Positions 10,383 through 20,371 of a stretch of DNA of 64,000 nucleotides are shown here, in pieces. Source of the stretch: Boswellia sacra (Eukaryota > Streptophyta > Magnoliopsida > Sapindales > Burseraceae); assembly GCA_013180625.2 (NCBI GenBank), contig SNVD02012908.1:1-64000 (forward strand). The letters are read 5' to 3'. Positions within the stretch are counted from its first letter, which is position 1, and every line of letters begins with the position of its first letter. The position numbers were made by a program, and so were the translations under genes. Under the pieces are notes generated by a model. It was not told the origin of the DNA. It ran no database searches and worked only from the letters and a program-made list of their open reading frames with translations.

Positions 10383-13300
10383 CTTTGATTATTTTCTGCT
10401 GAAATCTTACCACACAAATATGATAAAATTTGGAGTGCATGAAGACTTCAAAGGGCCTTTTTTCCCCCTAAAATTTGAATATTTTTGAATTTAACTATAG
10501 TCTGAATAGGTTTGATCACATAGACTGAATGATATGTTTGTTTAATTTGTTTGAACGGCTTAATTGAAATTTATGAAGTTAATATTTTGATATTTATTCT
10601 TATTCATGTTTATGATATATATTGTGATAGACCTTCAATCAAATTTACCTATGCTAGGCGACACCAAAGTGATAACAAAGGAAGGGCAGAAATGTGAATT
10701 GTTATTTTCTGTTTTGTTTTTCTGTTTTGCTGGATGATGGATGAGTTGTGAGGGAGTTAGTTATCCTAGCCTAGGGGGGTGTGCAGAGTTAGGAAATATA
10801 AGAGGAAGAGACGGAGCAGAGAGGAGGAATCATCATTTTTTCTGTAATTTGTGAGAAATAATTCTCCTGGGAGAGCTGGCAGGACTCTCGAATTTCCTGT
10901 CAAACACTCCAATAAAATCTAGTTTTCATCTTCAACCTGTTTGTCTACTGTCTCTAATTCATTCAATTTCTAAAAACTCTATTAAGCTACTATGAAAGTG
11001 TGTGTGTGAGTGCAAACCGATCCTACCAATTTGGTATTAGAGCAGTGAGATTGAGTGATGGCAGGTAAGAAAGGAGAGGGGAGAATGGATGTATTAGAAG
11101 AGAAGCTTAACCAGTTTCAAGAAGAAATCGGAGTGGTCAAAGAAGGACTGTCGAGGGTTCATCTCTTGGAGTAGAACATGGCGGCCATACTGGAGCGTTT
11201 GGAGACGTTGACGAAGGCTAACAGTGGCGATGCAATAGCTTCATCGTCAGGAGCCAGGCGGAAATCGTCGACGGTGAGAGCTGAAACGGAAACGCTTGAA
11301 CCACCAACTGCTATTGGCGGGTTCAACGCTGGTGAAACCAGTAAGGGGGAGATCAGAACATGCTGAGTGGAGAAGCCGATTTTCGAGGGAGGGGATCCGG
11401 ACGAATGGGTCTATCGGGTTGAGCATTTCTTTTCCTTGAATCGGATGAGTGAGGCCGAGAAATTGATGGCCGTTGCCATGTCGATGGAAGGGGAGGCATT
11501 TGCGTGGCACTAGTGGGAGACTTCCAGGAGAGCATTCCGGTCATGGAGTGAGCTGAAGGCGTTTCTGCTTGAACGATTTAGGGTTTCGCAAGAAGGAATC
11601 TCGGAGCAATTCTTGGCTCTCCAGCAAGAGAGCTCCGTGAGGGAGTATCGTCGGCAGTTCGAGCGGCTCACTTCGTCAATGGCGGACATACCAGAACACC
11701 TCCTGGAGGGCCAATTTATCAATGGCCTGCTTCCAGAGTTAAGGGCCGAGATCATGGCTTTTAGACCTAGTGGGCTTGAACAGATCATGGGCTTGGCCCA
11801 AAAGCTAGAAAATAAGAATTCAGCCCTAAAGAATTTTAAGCCTATGCAGTCTTCCTATGAGAAGAGAAATGTGTCCATCCCAACTACAGCCCTTGCGAAG
11901 AACACTGGGAGCTTCACTTACAGACCAACTCTGATGCAGGAGAAGATTGCTGGAACTAAGCCTGAGGTTCCTTTTCGGAGGCTAACTGATTCTGAATTAC
12001 AAGTCAAGAGAGAGAGAGGCCTCTGTTATCGTTGTGATGAGAAGTTCTCTCTAGGCCACAAATGCCGATTCAAAGAGCTTCATGTCATGGTGGTCGAAGG
12101 GGATGAGGAGCTATAGGTGGAGGACGAAGAAGTTGAGGAAGAAGGTTTTGAAAAATATCAAACCCGAACAGAGGTGGTGGAGCTTTCAATGAACTCGGTT
12201 GTGGGGCTAACATCACCAAAACCTATTAAACTGAAGGGGGAGATATGTGGACAGTAGGTGATTGTTTTAATTGATCCCGGAGCAACCCACAATTTTCTTT
12301 CCAAGGCTCTGGTAAGAAAATTGAAGCTGCCTGTGGATGATACTGAAGGTTATGGAGTGTTATTAGGCACGGGAAAGCCGGTACAAGGTGAAGGGATTTG
12401 CAAGGGTGTAGTTTTGGCTTTGCAGGGAATTACAATAGTGGAGGATTACCTTTCATTGGAGCTGGGAGGGTTTGATCTGGTTCTGGAATCTTATGGTTGG
12501 AAAATTTGGGCATCATAAAATTTGATTGCAAGGTATTGACAATGGAATTCAAGGTGGATGGTTTGAAGGTGGTCTTGCTAGGTGATCCTGGGTTGTGCAA
12601 AACTCAGGTGAAATTTAAAAACCTTATTAAGGCAGTGAGGAGTGGTGGTCAGGGAGTGTTACTAGAGCTAAATGCTCTGTCCATATCAACAGATCCCATT
12701 CCCCCTGAAATTCCTGAAGAAGTACAAGACATCCTTAATCAGTTCCAGGTTGTGTGTACCATGCCAACTGGACTACCCCCAAGCCAAGAAAGAGACCATG
12801 CCATTGTTCACAAAGAGGGAAGGCAGTCTGTAAGCGTACAGCCCTATAGATATCCTCAAATTCAGAAGGAAGAAATTGAACGATTAGTTCGAGATGCTGG
12901 CAGCGGGTGTAATCCGACCAAGTTGCAGTCCTTTCTCGAGTCCGGTATTATTAGTGAAGAAAAAAGATGGAAGCTGGAGATTTTTGTGGATTATCGGGCT
13001 CTCAACCAAGCTACAATGCCAGATAAGTATCGTACACCAGTCATAGATGAACTTATTGATGAATTACATGGGGCGTGTATTTTCTCTAAACTTGACCTTA
13101 AGTCAAGATACCATCAAATTAGAATCAAACCTGAAGACATCCATAAAATGGCATTTAGGACTCATGATGGACCCTGTGAATTCTTAGTGATGCCGTTTGG
13201 GCTCACTAATGCTCCCTCAACATTCCAAGCTTTAATGAATGACATATTTAGAAAATATTTGAGAAGAATTGTCCTGGTTTTCTTTGATGACATATTAGTG

Positions 13301-16300
13301 TACAGCAACAATATAAAGGAACATGTGCAGCACTTGCAAACTGTGCTAAAAATCCTGGAGACACAGCAGTTGTATGCAAATTTTAAAAACGGTTTGTTTG
13401 CTCGAAGTAGCTTGGAGTACCTTGGTCATGTCCTTTCAGCTGAAGGGGTGGCAGTTGATGATTCCAAAATGAAAGCAATGTTGAAGTGGCCAATACCAAG
13501 GAACTTAAGGGAAGGGGATTCCTAGGATTAACTAGATACTATAGAAAATTTGTAGCAGGATATAGCAGTATTGCTTTTCCCTTGACTGAGCAGCCAAAGA
13601 AAGATAATTTCAGGTGGAACGATCAGGCTGAAGAAGCATTTAACAAGTTAAAAAGGTCTTTGACATTTGTTCCGGTATTAGCTTTACCAGATTTCGGTCA
13701 GCCCTTTATTATTGATACCGATGCTTCCGGTGTGGGGCTTGGAGTAGTATTGATGCAAGGGAATCGTCCAATAGCCTTTTACAGTCATATGCTTTCCCCA
13801 AATCAACGCCTGAAATCAGTTTATGGGAGGGAATTAATGGCGATAGTTTGGGCAGTCCAAAAATGGAGGCCTTATCTTCTAGGCTAGAAATTCATAGTTC
13901 GAACTGATCAAAGGAGTCTAAAATACCTCCTGGAATAGAGAGTAGTCAATTCTGAACATCAAAAATTGTTATCAAAATTGTTAGGTTATGATTTTGAGAT
14001 CCAATACAAAGGGGGTTTAGAGAACAAAGCTATCGATTCTCTATCCAGGTATCCAGAATTTATTGCTATTTCCTTCTCTTCCTCTGTTAACTTTGATGAG
14101 ATACAAAAGGAGATTGATGACAGTGAGGAATTGAGGGGTATTAAGGAAGCTTTGCCGGCTGAAAACTCTCCTCAGGCTGGTTATACTATGGTTCAAGGGA
14201 ACTTATTGTATAAAGGGAAGATTGTATTGAGTAGGTAATCTGCTCTTATACCCAAATTACTCTAGGAATTTCATAACAGCCCGTTGGGTGCACGTTCGGG
14301 ACTATTGAAAGCAACTCAACGAATTTGTAGTGAATTCTTTTGGCTAGGAATGAAGAAGGATATTAGGTGCCATGTCGAATCTTGTAGAATTTGCCAGAGA
14401 GGAAGAGAGAGACCAGAGAGGGGGAATCATCATTTTTTCAGTAATTTGTGAGAAATACTTCTCCTAGAAGAGTTGGCAGGACTCTTGAATTTCCTGCCAA
14501 ACACTCCAATAAATTCTAGTTTTCATCTTCAACCTGTTTGTCTACTGTCTCTAATTCATTTAATTCCTAAAAACTCTGTTAAGCTACTGTGAGAGTGTGT
14601 GTGAGTGCAAACCGATCCTACCATATTGATTGTATATTTAATGCTAAAAAATTTGTAACTCAATTGGTCATATTATGAGATGAATTGTTTGATAAATTAG
14701 TCATTTTGATGAAGCATGGATATAAACCCATAAGTATACTTTTACATTTTGTAAAATAAAAATATTAACTTGTGATATTTTTATATTAATGAAAATTTAA
14801 TTTTGTTTAAAAATACTATGTTTATTAAATTAAATAGCATTGATGAAGATAGATCAATTCTTTAATCATTTTATGGGGATCTAAGGGCCTGTTTGTTTGC
14901 GTTTTTATTGTTTTAGCCATTTTCATTTTTGTTTGGGTACATGGAATTTGTGTAGAAGCCGTTTGTTTAGTTATTTTCGCTTCAAAACACAGAAAACACA
15001 AAACCTAAGTACAACACATATAAAGCATGGTTTTCAAGAAAAATGAAAATACAAAAAAGTTGTTTTCTCTTTTCTCTCACTTTACCTAATTTGTCTTTTT
15101 CTTCATTTTTTTAAAAATAATTTTTATCTTTTCATTGCAAATTATATTACTCAATAAATATTGTATTTTTAATTTTTTATAATATTTAAAAATAAAAATT
15201 ATTTTTCGTTTTTTTAAAATTATAAATTATTTAAAGTGAAAACTTCAAATGCATATAACTAAACATATTTTCATACAATTCAAATCTTTTGCCGAATTTG
15301 TAAGCATATCTCATATTCGCATATCTCATATTCTCATACCGAATTAAAAATTTTGGAAACAAAAACACATAATACGGGACCAAACGGGCCCTAATAAAAA
15401 ACTCTTTTTTTTTTAAATTTTTGTAATATTTGATTAATAAATATATGATCATAAAAAAAGGGATATAATAGAAAATAGATATATCTTATAGGGGATAATT
15501 TTGGAAGGAGAATCATTTAGACTAAAGAAAAAAATTTAGTTTTTTTTTCATTCAAATAAAAATATATGATAATCAAGGTTAAGTTAAAAAATAAACAGCC
15601 TAAAATGTCTAAATGATTGACATTAAGTTACAATATGACTTTAGACCTAAAAATAAATACCATGTTATAATTTCAAAGGTGAAAATGTAAACAATGCCAT
15701 AGTTCAACTATGGCTTTATGTCCTTATATCTCGTCGTTAAATTAAATTGACCCTTGCACACCACCATGTGAAATTTGCAGATGGCTGAGAGATATTGCCA
15801 TGTGATGACTTTTCCAAGAAAGGCCACATGAGCCAAAATGGAAGCTCCTTGCTTCATGTAGACTCAAGAAATTTTAGCTTCTTGGCACAAGCATACATCT
15901 CTATTTGCATTTTTGACTCTTATATTAGTAAAGGGAGATGTGCAATCTTTTTCTATGTGCAACATGAGGTTGGTGAGAAAATTGTATCCCTAGATGCTAG
16001 ATGGTGTTTATTTGTATATTTTGAGTTTTTATTTTCAAAATCTGGTAAGAATATGTGGTTGGTTTTAAATTTTTTTAAATTTTGAAAATGATATTTGGCT
16101 GATATTAATTTAAAAGTATTGGTAAATGTACGTTTTCTGAAAATAGTTTTCATAATACATAATTTTTTTTTATTTTCAGATCCTGGATTTTACAGATCAT
16201 GTCTGGACAGAGTGCTTTGTGCTGTCTTTGGGAAGGTAGATGTCATTTTCTTTTTCTTGAATGCAACCAAAAGAATACAAGTTCATTGTGACTTGATATC

Positions 16301-19300
16301 TGTTTGTTAAACAGATGGATGCATCTTGATCCTTGTGAGGGAATATATGACAAGCCATTGTTATATGAGAAAGGGTACTTTCAGTCTCATGATTGAATTA
16401 TATTTTGTGAATCTCGTATACAAAAATTATACTTCGTGAATCAACTGTTTTACCCTGAATCCTGTTCTTGAATAATCTTTTTTTGTACTTGATTAATTTC
16501 ATACATACTCGTTTTGTAGGTGGAATAAGAAATTAAATTACGTGATTGCTATTGCGAAAGATGGATTTTATGATGTCACTAAACGTTACACAAGGAAGTG
16601 GCATGAGGTACTAATAGAAGTAGTTATGGTATATGTTCAGCTAGATATTCACAGTAATAGTTTGTAACCTTACTTTCACAAATAAATGGTGTTATGTTGA
16701 GTTATTGACAGAAAGTTTTTCTTTTTCCCATTTGAAAAAAAAAAAAAAAAAAGGTGCTGTCTCGGCGAAATATTGCCCTAGAGCAAACCGTGTTGTCTAT
16801 TCTTACTAAAATGACAAAAGAATGTAGAAGAAACCTAGCATCTGACGTCCTTTCTGCTCTTCAAGACCGTGATAAATTTGAAAGGGAAGAACTTGAGAGA
16901 TGCATACATTCTGCAGATGATGCACCAATCTCCTTACCTGGAAGACAGAGTGGGGACAAGGGATGGCGCATTTCTAGATCAGAAATTGGTGCAGATGACA
17001 ATTCCTCTTTGAGTTGCTCTTCTTGTCCAGTCCGTGCGTGTGTGGATGAGCATGTGACAAAAATTTACAATGCTTTTTCTCCTGTCTTTTCTCAAATTGT
17101 TGAGTATGATTTTTCTAAATCCAGAGCTGTTGAAGTACTCAAGATTTTGGAAAGAATTCTGGAGGATCTTAGGAAGTTACCCTATAAAACAAGGAGAGTT
17201 TGCGTAACTTCAGTTCCAAGTAACGGCCAGAAGATTCTGCATCAGTTGCTGCCCTCTCTTGGTCTGTTACTTGATGCCCTTTCATTGAAGTATGAGTTAG
17301 ATGCTGATGGAAAAGTTGACATAGGCTTGGCTGGTGACCCTGTTAAAACCTCTTTATCACTGCCAGTTGCATTGGATGCGTTGGAAGATCTTATTGATGA
17401 TCTTAGCAACTGTAACAACTTTGGTCAAGATTCTCTTTCTCTACCACTTCTGAAGTTAAACCGAATTCATTCTGGTTCAGTCTTAGCAAGCGGCGAGGAG
17501 ATTCCTTTTGGGATTGTAAGTAGTATTTGACTTATACCATTAGTTACCGATTTAAATGCTTTTATAGTTTGTTACTCACAAGTTTTCGTTAATAAATTCA
17601 CTTTCAACAAAACTATCAGGCTACATCAGCATTTGATGGAACTCGCTTGTCTAAGTGGGAAGAACCAAATGGTGGGAAAGGTATACCATAAACCAAATAA
17701 AAATCATTCTCCCTTCTTTTTTTTTTTTTTCCTATATCATATAACCAAAATCAAGCTGGAAGTGATTAAAATGAAGCAAGCAGCATTTGTGGCTTTAGGA
17801 CTGGAGCTAAAGTGATGTATGTTAGGCATCTCCTTAAATTGATAAATGCTTGGTTTTAATTTTGGTATTGATTTTTCTGAATAACTAGGTAATACAAAGT
17901 TATCCCATTTTGGTTTGTCCTTACTTTTTTTTTTTGGGTGCAAAAGTTAATTCAAGATATTTTTCTTTTCTACTGGAAATATTTAATAATTGTCTTATTG
18001 TTTCCTTGTGCTTTTAAAGTGAAACCTTCTAAAAGATTAAAACAAACACCACCAGTGTAATAAAATCCCTGTCAATGACTTAACAGTTGGAAATTTATAA
18101 ATGTTAATGGATGTACATACCAAAAATTTTGCTTTTGAAAGCTATAAATCTTTTCTGCTTGTGCCAGTCCATTGTCATTGGAAGGAGATTCAATGAACTA
18201 ACTGGTAAAAGGTAAAACAACTACTTAAATGTGAATTTTATATGAGCGGACTTCTACATTTGGTTCTTTGGCATACTATTCGTCCCATTTTTTGTAGTTG
18301 CTTCCGCACCCCTTTTTCCTTTTAGTCTGGGACAGGGAGAAAAGGGAAATAATTGCATTTACGTGACCATAGACGGACACACTCCTAAAGAAAATCTCTT
18401 TGCTATGTTAGTTGCACAATTTCTTTAAATATAATTGTAACAAAATCATGTAATGTTTGTAAGTAACTGAATTTGATCATGTAGGTTGTTGGATAATCTA
18501 TAAGTTGCTCGACAACCAGATGCATGAACTGGTGGCCTATGAGTTGAAGTCAGCAAATGATGCTCCCGATAGGGATCCACGTGATTGGTATGATTTTAAG
18601 ACTCTATAACCCCTATTAAATAAGCATGACAGTTTTGCCTTTCATTGTGACATGGTTTGATTTGTTTTTCTACTCTTGTTCTAATGGGCTTCATCTGTTT
18701 ACCCATGATTAGTATTCAGCTAACTTGAACTTTTAACTGCGTCGTTGGTTTTGTTGGAATATACATTCATCTGTCAACATCATTTTTTTGCTACCAAATT
18801 AAATTTTTTATGGGTTCATAACACATTCTTGTTTCGAGGACTCTCTCTCTCTCTTAAAAGACTGTTTAACCAGGATTTACTCTGTTTAAACCTTTAGTAT
18901 TCTTAATTCGAAAGTGTATAATGAAGCTAACACCGCTTGTCAAACTCTTTCCCTTCAATCTTATTCTCTGGTAAATTGAGTAACCAAACTCCTTTAATGC
19001 TTGACGCTGGTTTCGTAGATAACTTAATCTATCAGAGTGTCTTAACTCTAGTTTTGAGAATTATGTTCATTCCTGATCCAACTGAATGTTTTCCCTCTAG
19101 GGTTGTAGAAGGAAGCAATGATGGGGGATCTACCTGGCACACTTTGGATGAACAAACTTCTCAGACATTCGCAAATCGTTTCCAGCGTAAAACATACAAG
19201 ATAAAATCAACAGGTTTTCTATCAAATGTTTTCAGGTAAAATATATTTACACCCACACACGCGCACACATATTTTCAGGATCTGTTCATTTACACATAGT

Positions 19301-19438
19301 TATAATTATATAGCTTAGTTCTTTGTGAATTTACTTCCAATTTCTAATGGCAGGTTGAGGTTCCTGGCAGTTCAAAATGCTAGTACAACTCCCCGGTTGC
19401 AAATAGGTAGCATTGACCTTTATGCAAGCAGCAGCTAA
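8923..19438 (+). CDS. PNG1: Peptide:N-glycanase (PNGase), catalytic core and C-terminus, 5' exons missing
   Basis: Cytosolic PNGase removes N-glycans from misfolded glycoproteins during ER-associated degradation. Eleven exons join in frame: 8923-9036, 9823-9877, 9959-10045, 16180-16235, 16315-16374, 16520-16607, 16754-17515, 17620-17680, 18485-18587, 19101-19235, 19354-19438 (TAA). Four zinc cysteines lie in CDGC and CQFC. The transglutaminase-like triad is visible: Cys in [10 protein letters not shown], His in DFTDHVWTE, Asp in HLDPCE. Later exons give [19 protein letters not shown] and the C-terminal domain WEEPNGGK...GSNDGGSTW, ending SIDLYASSS. All junctions fit GT-AG and phase. The N-terminal exons expected from Arabidopsis are not found in 1-8922, so they lie upstream of the window or are lost. 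The 6.1 kb intron between the Cys and His exons holds a gypsy element and a MITE. No stop interrupts the visible exons. Confidence 0.92.
10354..10382. repeat. (TA)n microsatellite in a PNG1 intron
   Basis: An uninterrupted AT dinucleotide run of about 29 bases, likely to vary in length. Confidence 0.9.
10625..11028 (+). repeat. 5' LTR of the intronic gypsy element (404 bp)
   Basis: Begins TGATAGACC and ends GATCCTACCA. Its last ~225 bp match 14402-14623 closely. TTGGTATTAGAGCAG follows, a primer site with one change from the Met-tRNA complement. Confidence 0.9.
11059..12115 (+). pseudogene. gypsy gag with zinc knuckle
   Basis: The frame opens at ATG 11059 ([20 protein letters not shown]) and is soon stopped at TAG 11173. 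A second part continues to an in-frame stop at 11512. ORF 11613-12116 carries the retrotransposon gag domain ([20 protein letters not shown]) and a CX2CX4HX4C knuckle ([14 protein letters not shown]) near its end. The stop ending this ORF sits where a Gln codon is expected. Confidence 0.87.
12246..14395 (+). pseudogene. gypsy pol: protease, reverse transcriptase, RNase H, integrase zinc finger
   Basis: ORF 12258-12518 is the protease ([13 protein letters not shown]; the family has DSGA). ORF 12497-13525 is RT with [37 protein letters not shown] and an FFDD active site. Within it, about 12885-12980 is read out of frame between two small indels that cancel each other. ORF 13486-13887 and the following frames give RNase H ([23 protein letters not shown], then [16 protein letters not shown]). 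Two stops fall at 13885-13940. At 14355-14400 an integrase zinc-finger remnant ([11 protein letters not shown]) ends abruptly at the LTR junction, so the DDE core is absent. Confidence 0.9.
14402..14623 (+). repeat. Truncated 3' LTR of the intronic gypsy element
   Basis: Matches 10803-11028 of the 5' LTR. The first ~180 bp are missing and the LTR is fused directly to integrase coding sequence (ICQRGRER) around a GAGGAAGAGA string shared with the 5' LTR. Confidence 0.88.
14885..15391. mobile_element. Tourist-like (PIF/Harbinger) MITE
   Basis: A 507 bp AT-rich element with terminal inverted repeats (GGGCCTGTTTGTTTGCG at left; the right end reversed reads GGGCCCGTTTGGTCCCG). It is flanked by TAA on both sides (14882-14884 and 15392-15394), the target-site type of PIF/Harbinger MITEs. 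It encodes no transposase. Confidence 0.75.
15395..16179. other. Remainder of the large PNG1 intron
   Basis: AT-rich sequence with one open frame (15795-16085) that shows no recognisable family. The intron ends in a pyrimidine tract and TTTTCAG before the exon at 16180. Confidence 0.6.
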
Positions 19439-20371
19439 TATGTATGCTGAATTCATCGGCCAAGGTGACGTTGAGTTGCCCGTCCGCAATCAATTGTAAT
19501 CTTGACTTATCTTCATTAGTTGTTTAATATGGCGTGTTACTGGGCCTTGGAGATGAATCTGTCTCATTTGTGGTTGGCATGTCCTGATTTATCCCCTCTT
19601 TTACAGTCTCTCCTTGCACAAAGAAGATAAATCAAAATAATGGTGCTCCATTTTCTGTACAACTAATTTATTTGATGCAGCAATCAATATTCTGGAAATA
19701 CATCTGATCTGCTATTGTAGGCACGGAAATTAACTGTCTAAAACCATTGGCCAGATCAACATCAATGACCTGCAATACCGATTTCTTGATAGATATTACC
19801 CTCTGCAATCTTCAATCTAATCGCAGAATTGTGGCAGATGTCCTGAGCTTCAAATATTGCCACCTTTCTCCCCACTCTTAGTTCAATCAAGTGTGTTCAT
19901 ATTGCACGTGTTATATGGTTTAAAGGCCTATGTTTAGAATTGATGAATGCTATCGACCTTCTTTACCCTGCAACTCTCCTCAAAACTAAGATGTAAATCA
20001 CGCACAAGCTATGCGCCGGCGCCAGTCGTTGTCTAGCAAATAGCAATCCAGCCATCACCGCGTTTCCAAGTTAACCAAATTATTCACATATTAGCCATTT
20101 CAATTTCTTTAGCCGACTTATTTCGTTAATCAAATGCCATATGTTATTGAGAACACAACGAAAGAACGCATAACATAACCTTAAATTTGGTCACATGAAA
20201 ATGTATGGACAGAAAGAAATTCTGGATAAGCCATCTAACTTTTCTTCATGCATCAAACTGTTTTTAAATTTATATTGATTTATCTTTAGAGAAAACAAAA
20301 AAGAAAATTAAAAATGCTCCCAAGCCACCCATATGGGTTCTTGTTCCTTCTCATATTTGCTGTTTTCTGGA
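19439..20371. other. Convergent intergenic region
   Basis: About 930 bp between the stop of the PNG1-like gene (+) and the stop of the PITH gene (-). It must hold both 3' UTRs. No other gene is seen. Confidence 0.7.

Larger units (their letters stand above)
10625..14623 (+). mobile_element. Ty3/gypsy retrotransposon inserted in a PNG1 intron
   Basis: The element is flanked by a perfect 5 bp target duplication, TATTG (10620-10624 and 14624-14628). It has a full 5' LTR (10625-11028), a primer site (11032-11043), gag, protease, RT and RNase H, and then a truncated 3' LTR. Integrase is cut off after its zinc finger. It lies in the sense direction of the host gene, inside the intron that separates the Cys exon from the His exon of PNG1. 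Coding is interrupted by many stops, so it is dead. Confidence 0.93.

Noticed and set aside
11247..11788. - strand ORFs opposite the gypsy gag
   Set aside because: The + strand gag domain and zinc knuckle explain the region.
17633..17943. ORFs 17633-17815 (+) and 17737-17943 (-)
   Set aside because: They overlap a short PNG1 exon and the following intron; the exon reading is in a different frame and is supported by homology and splice sites.
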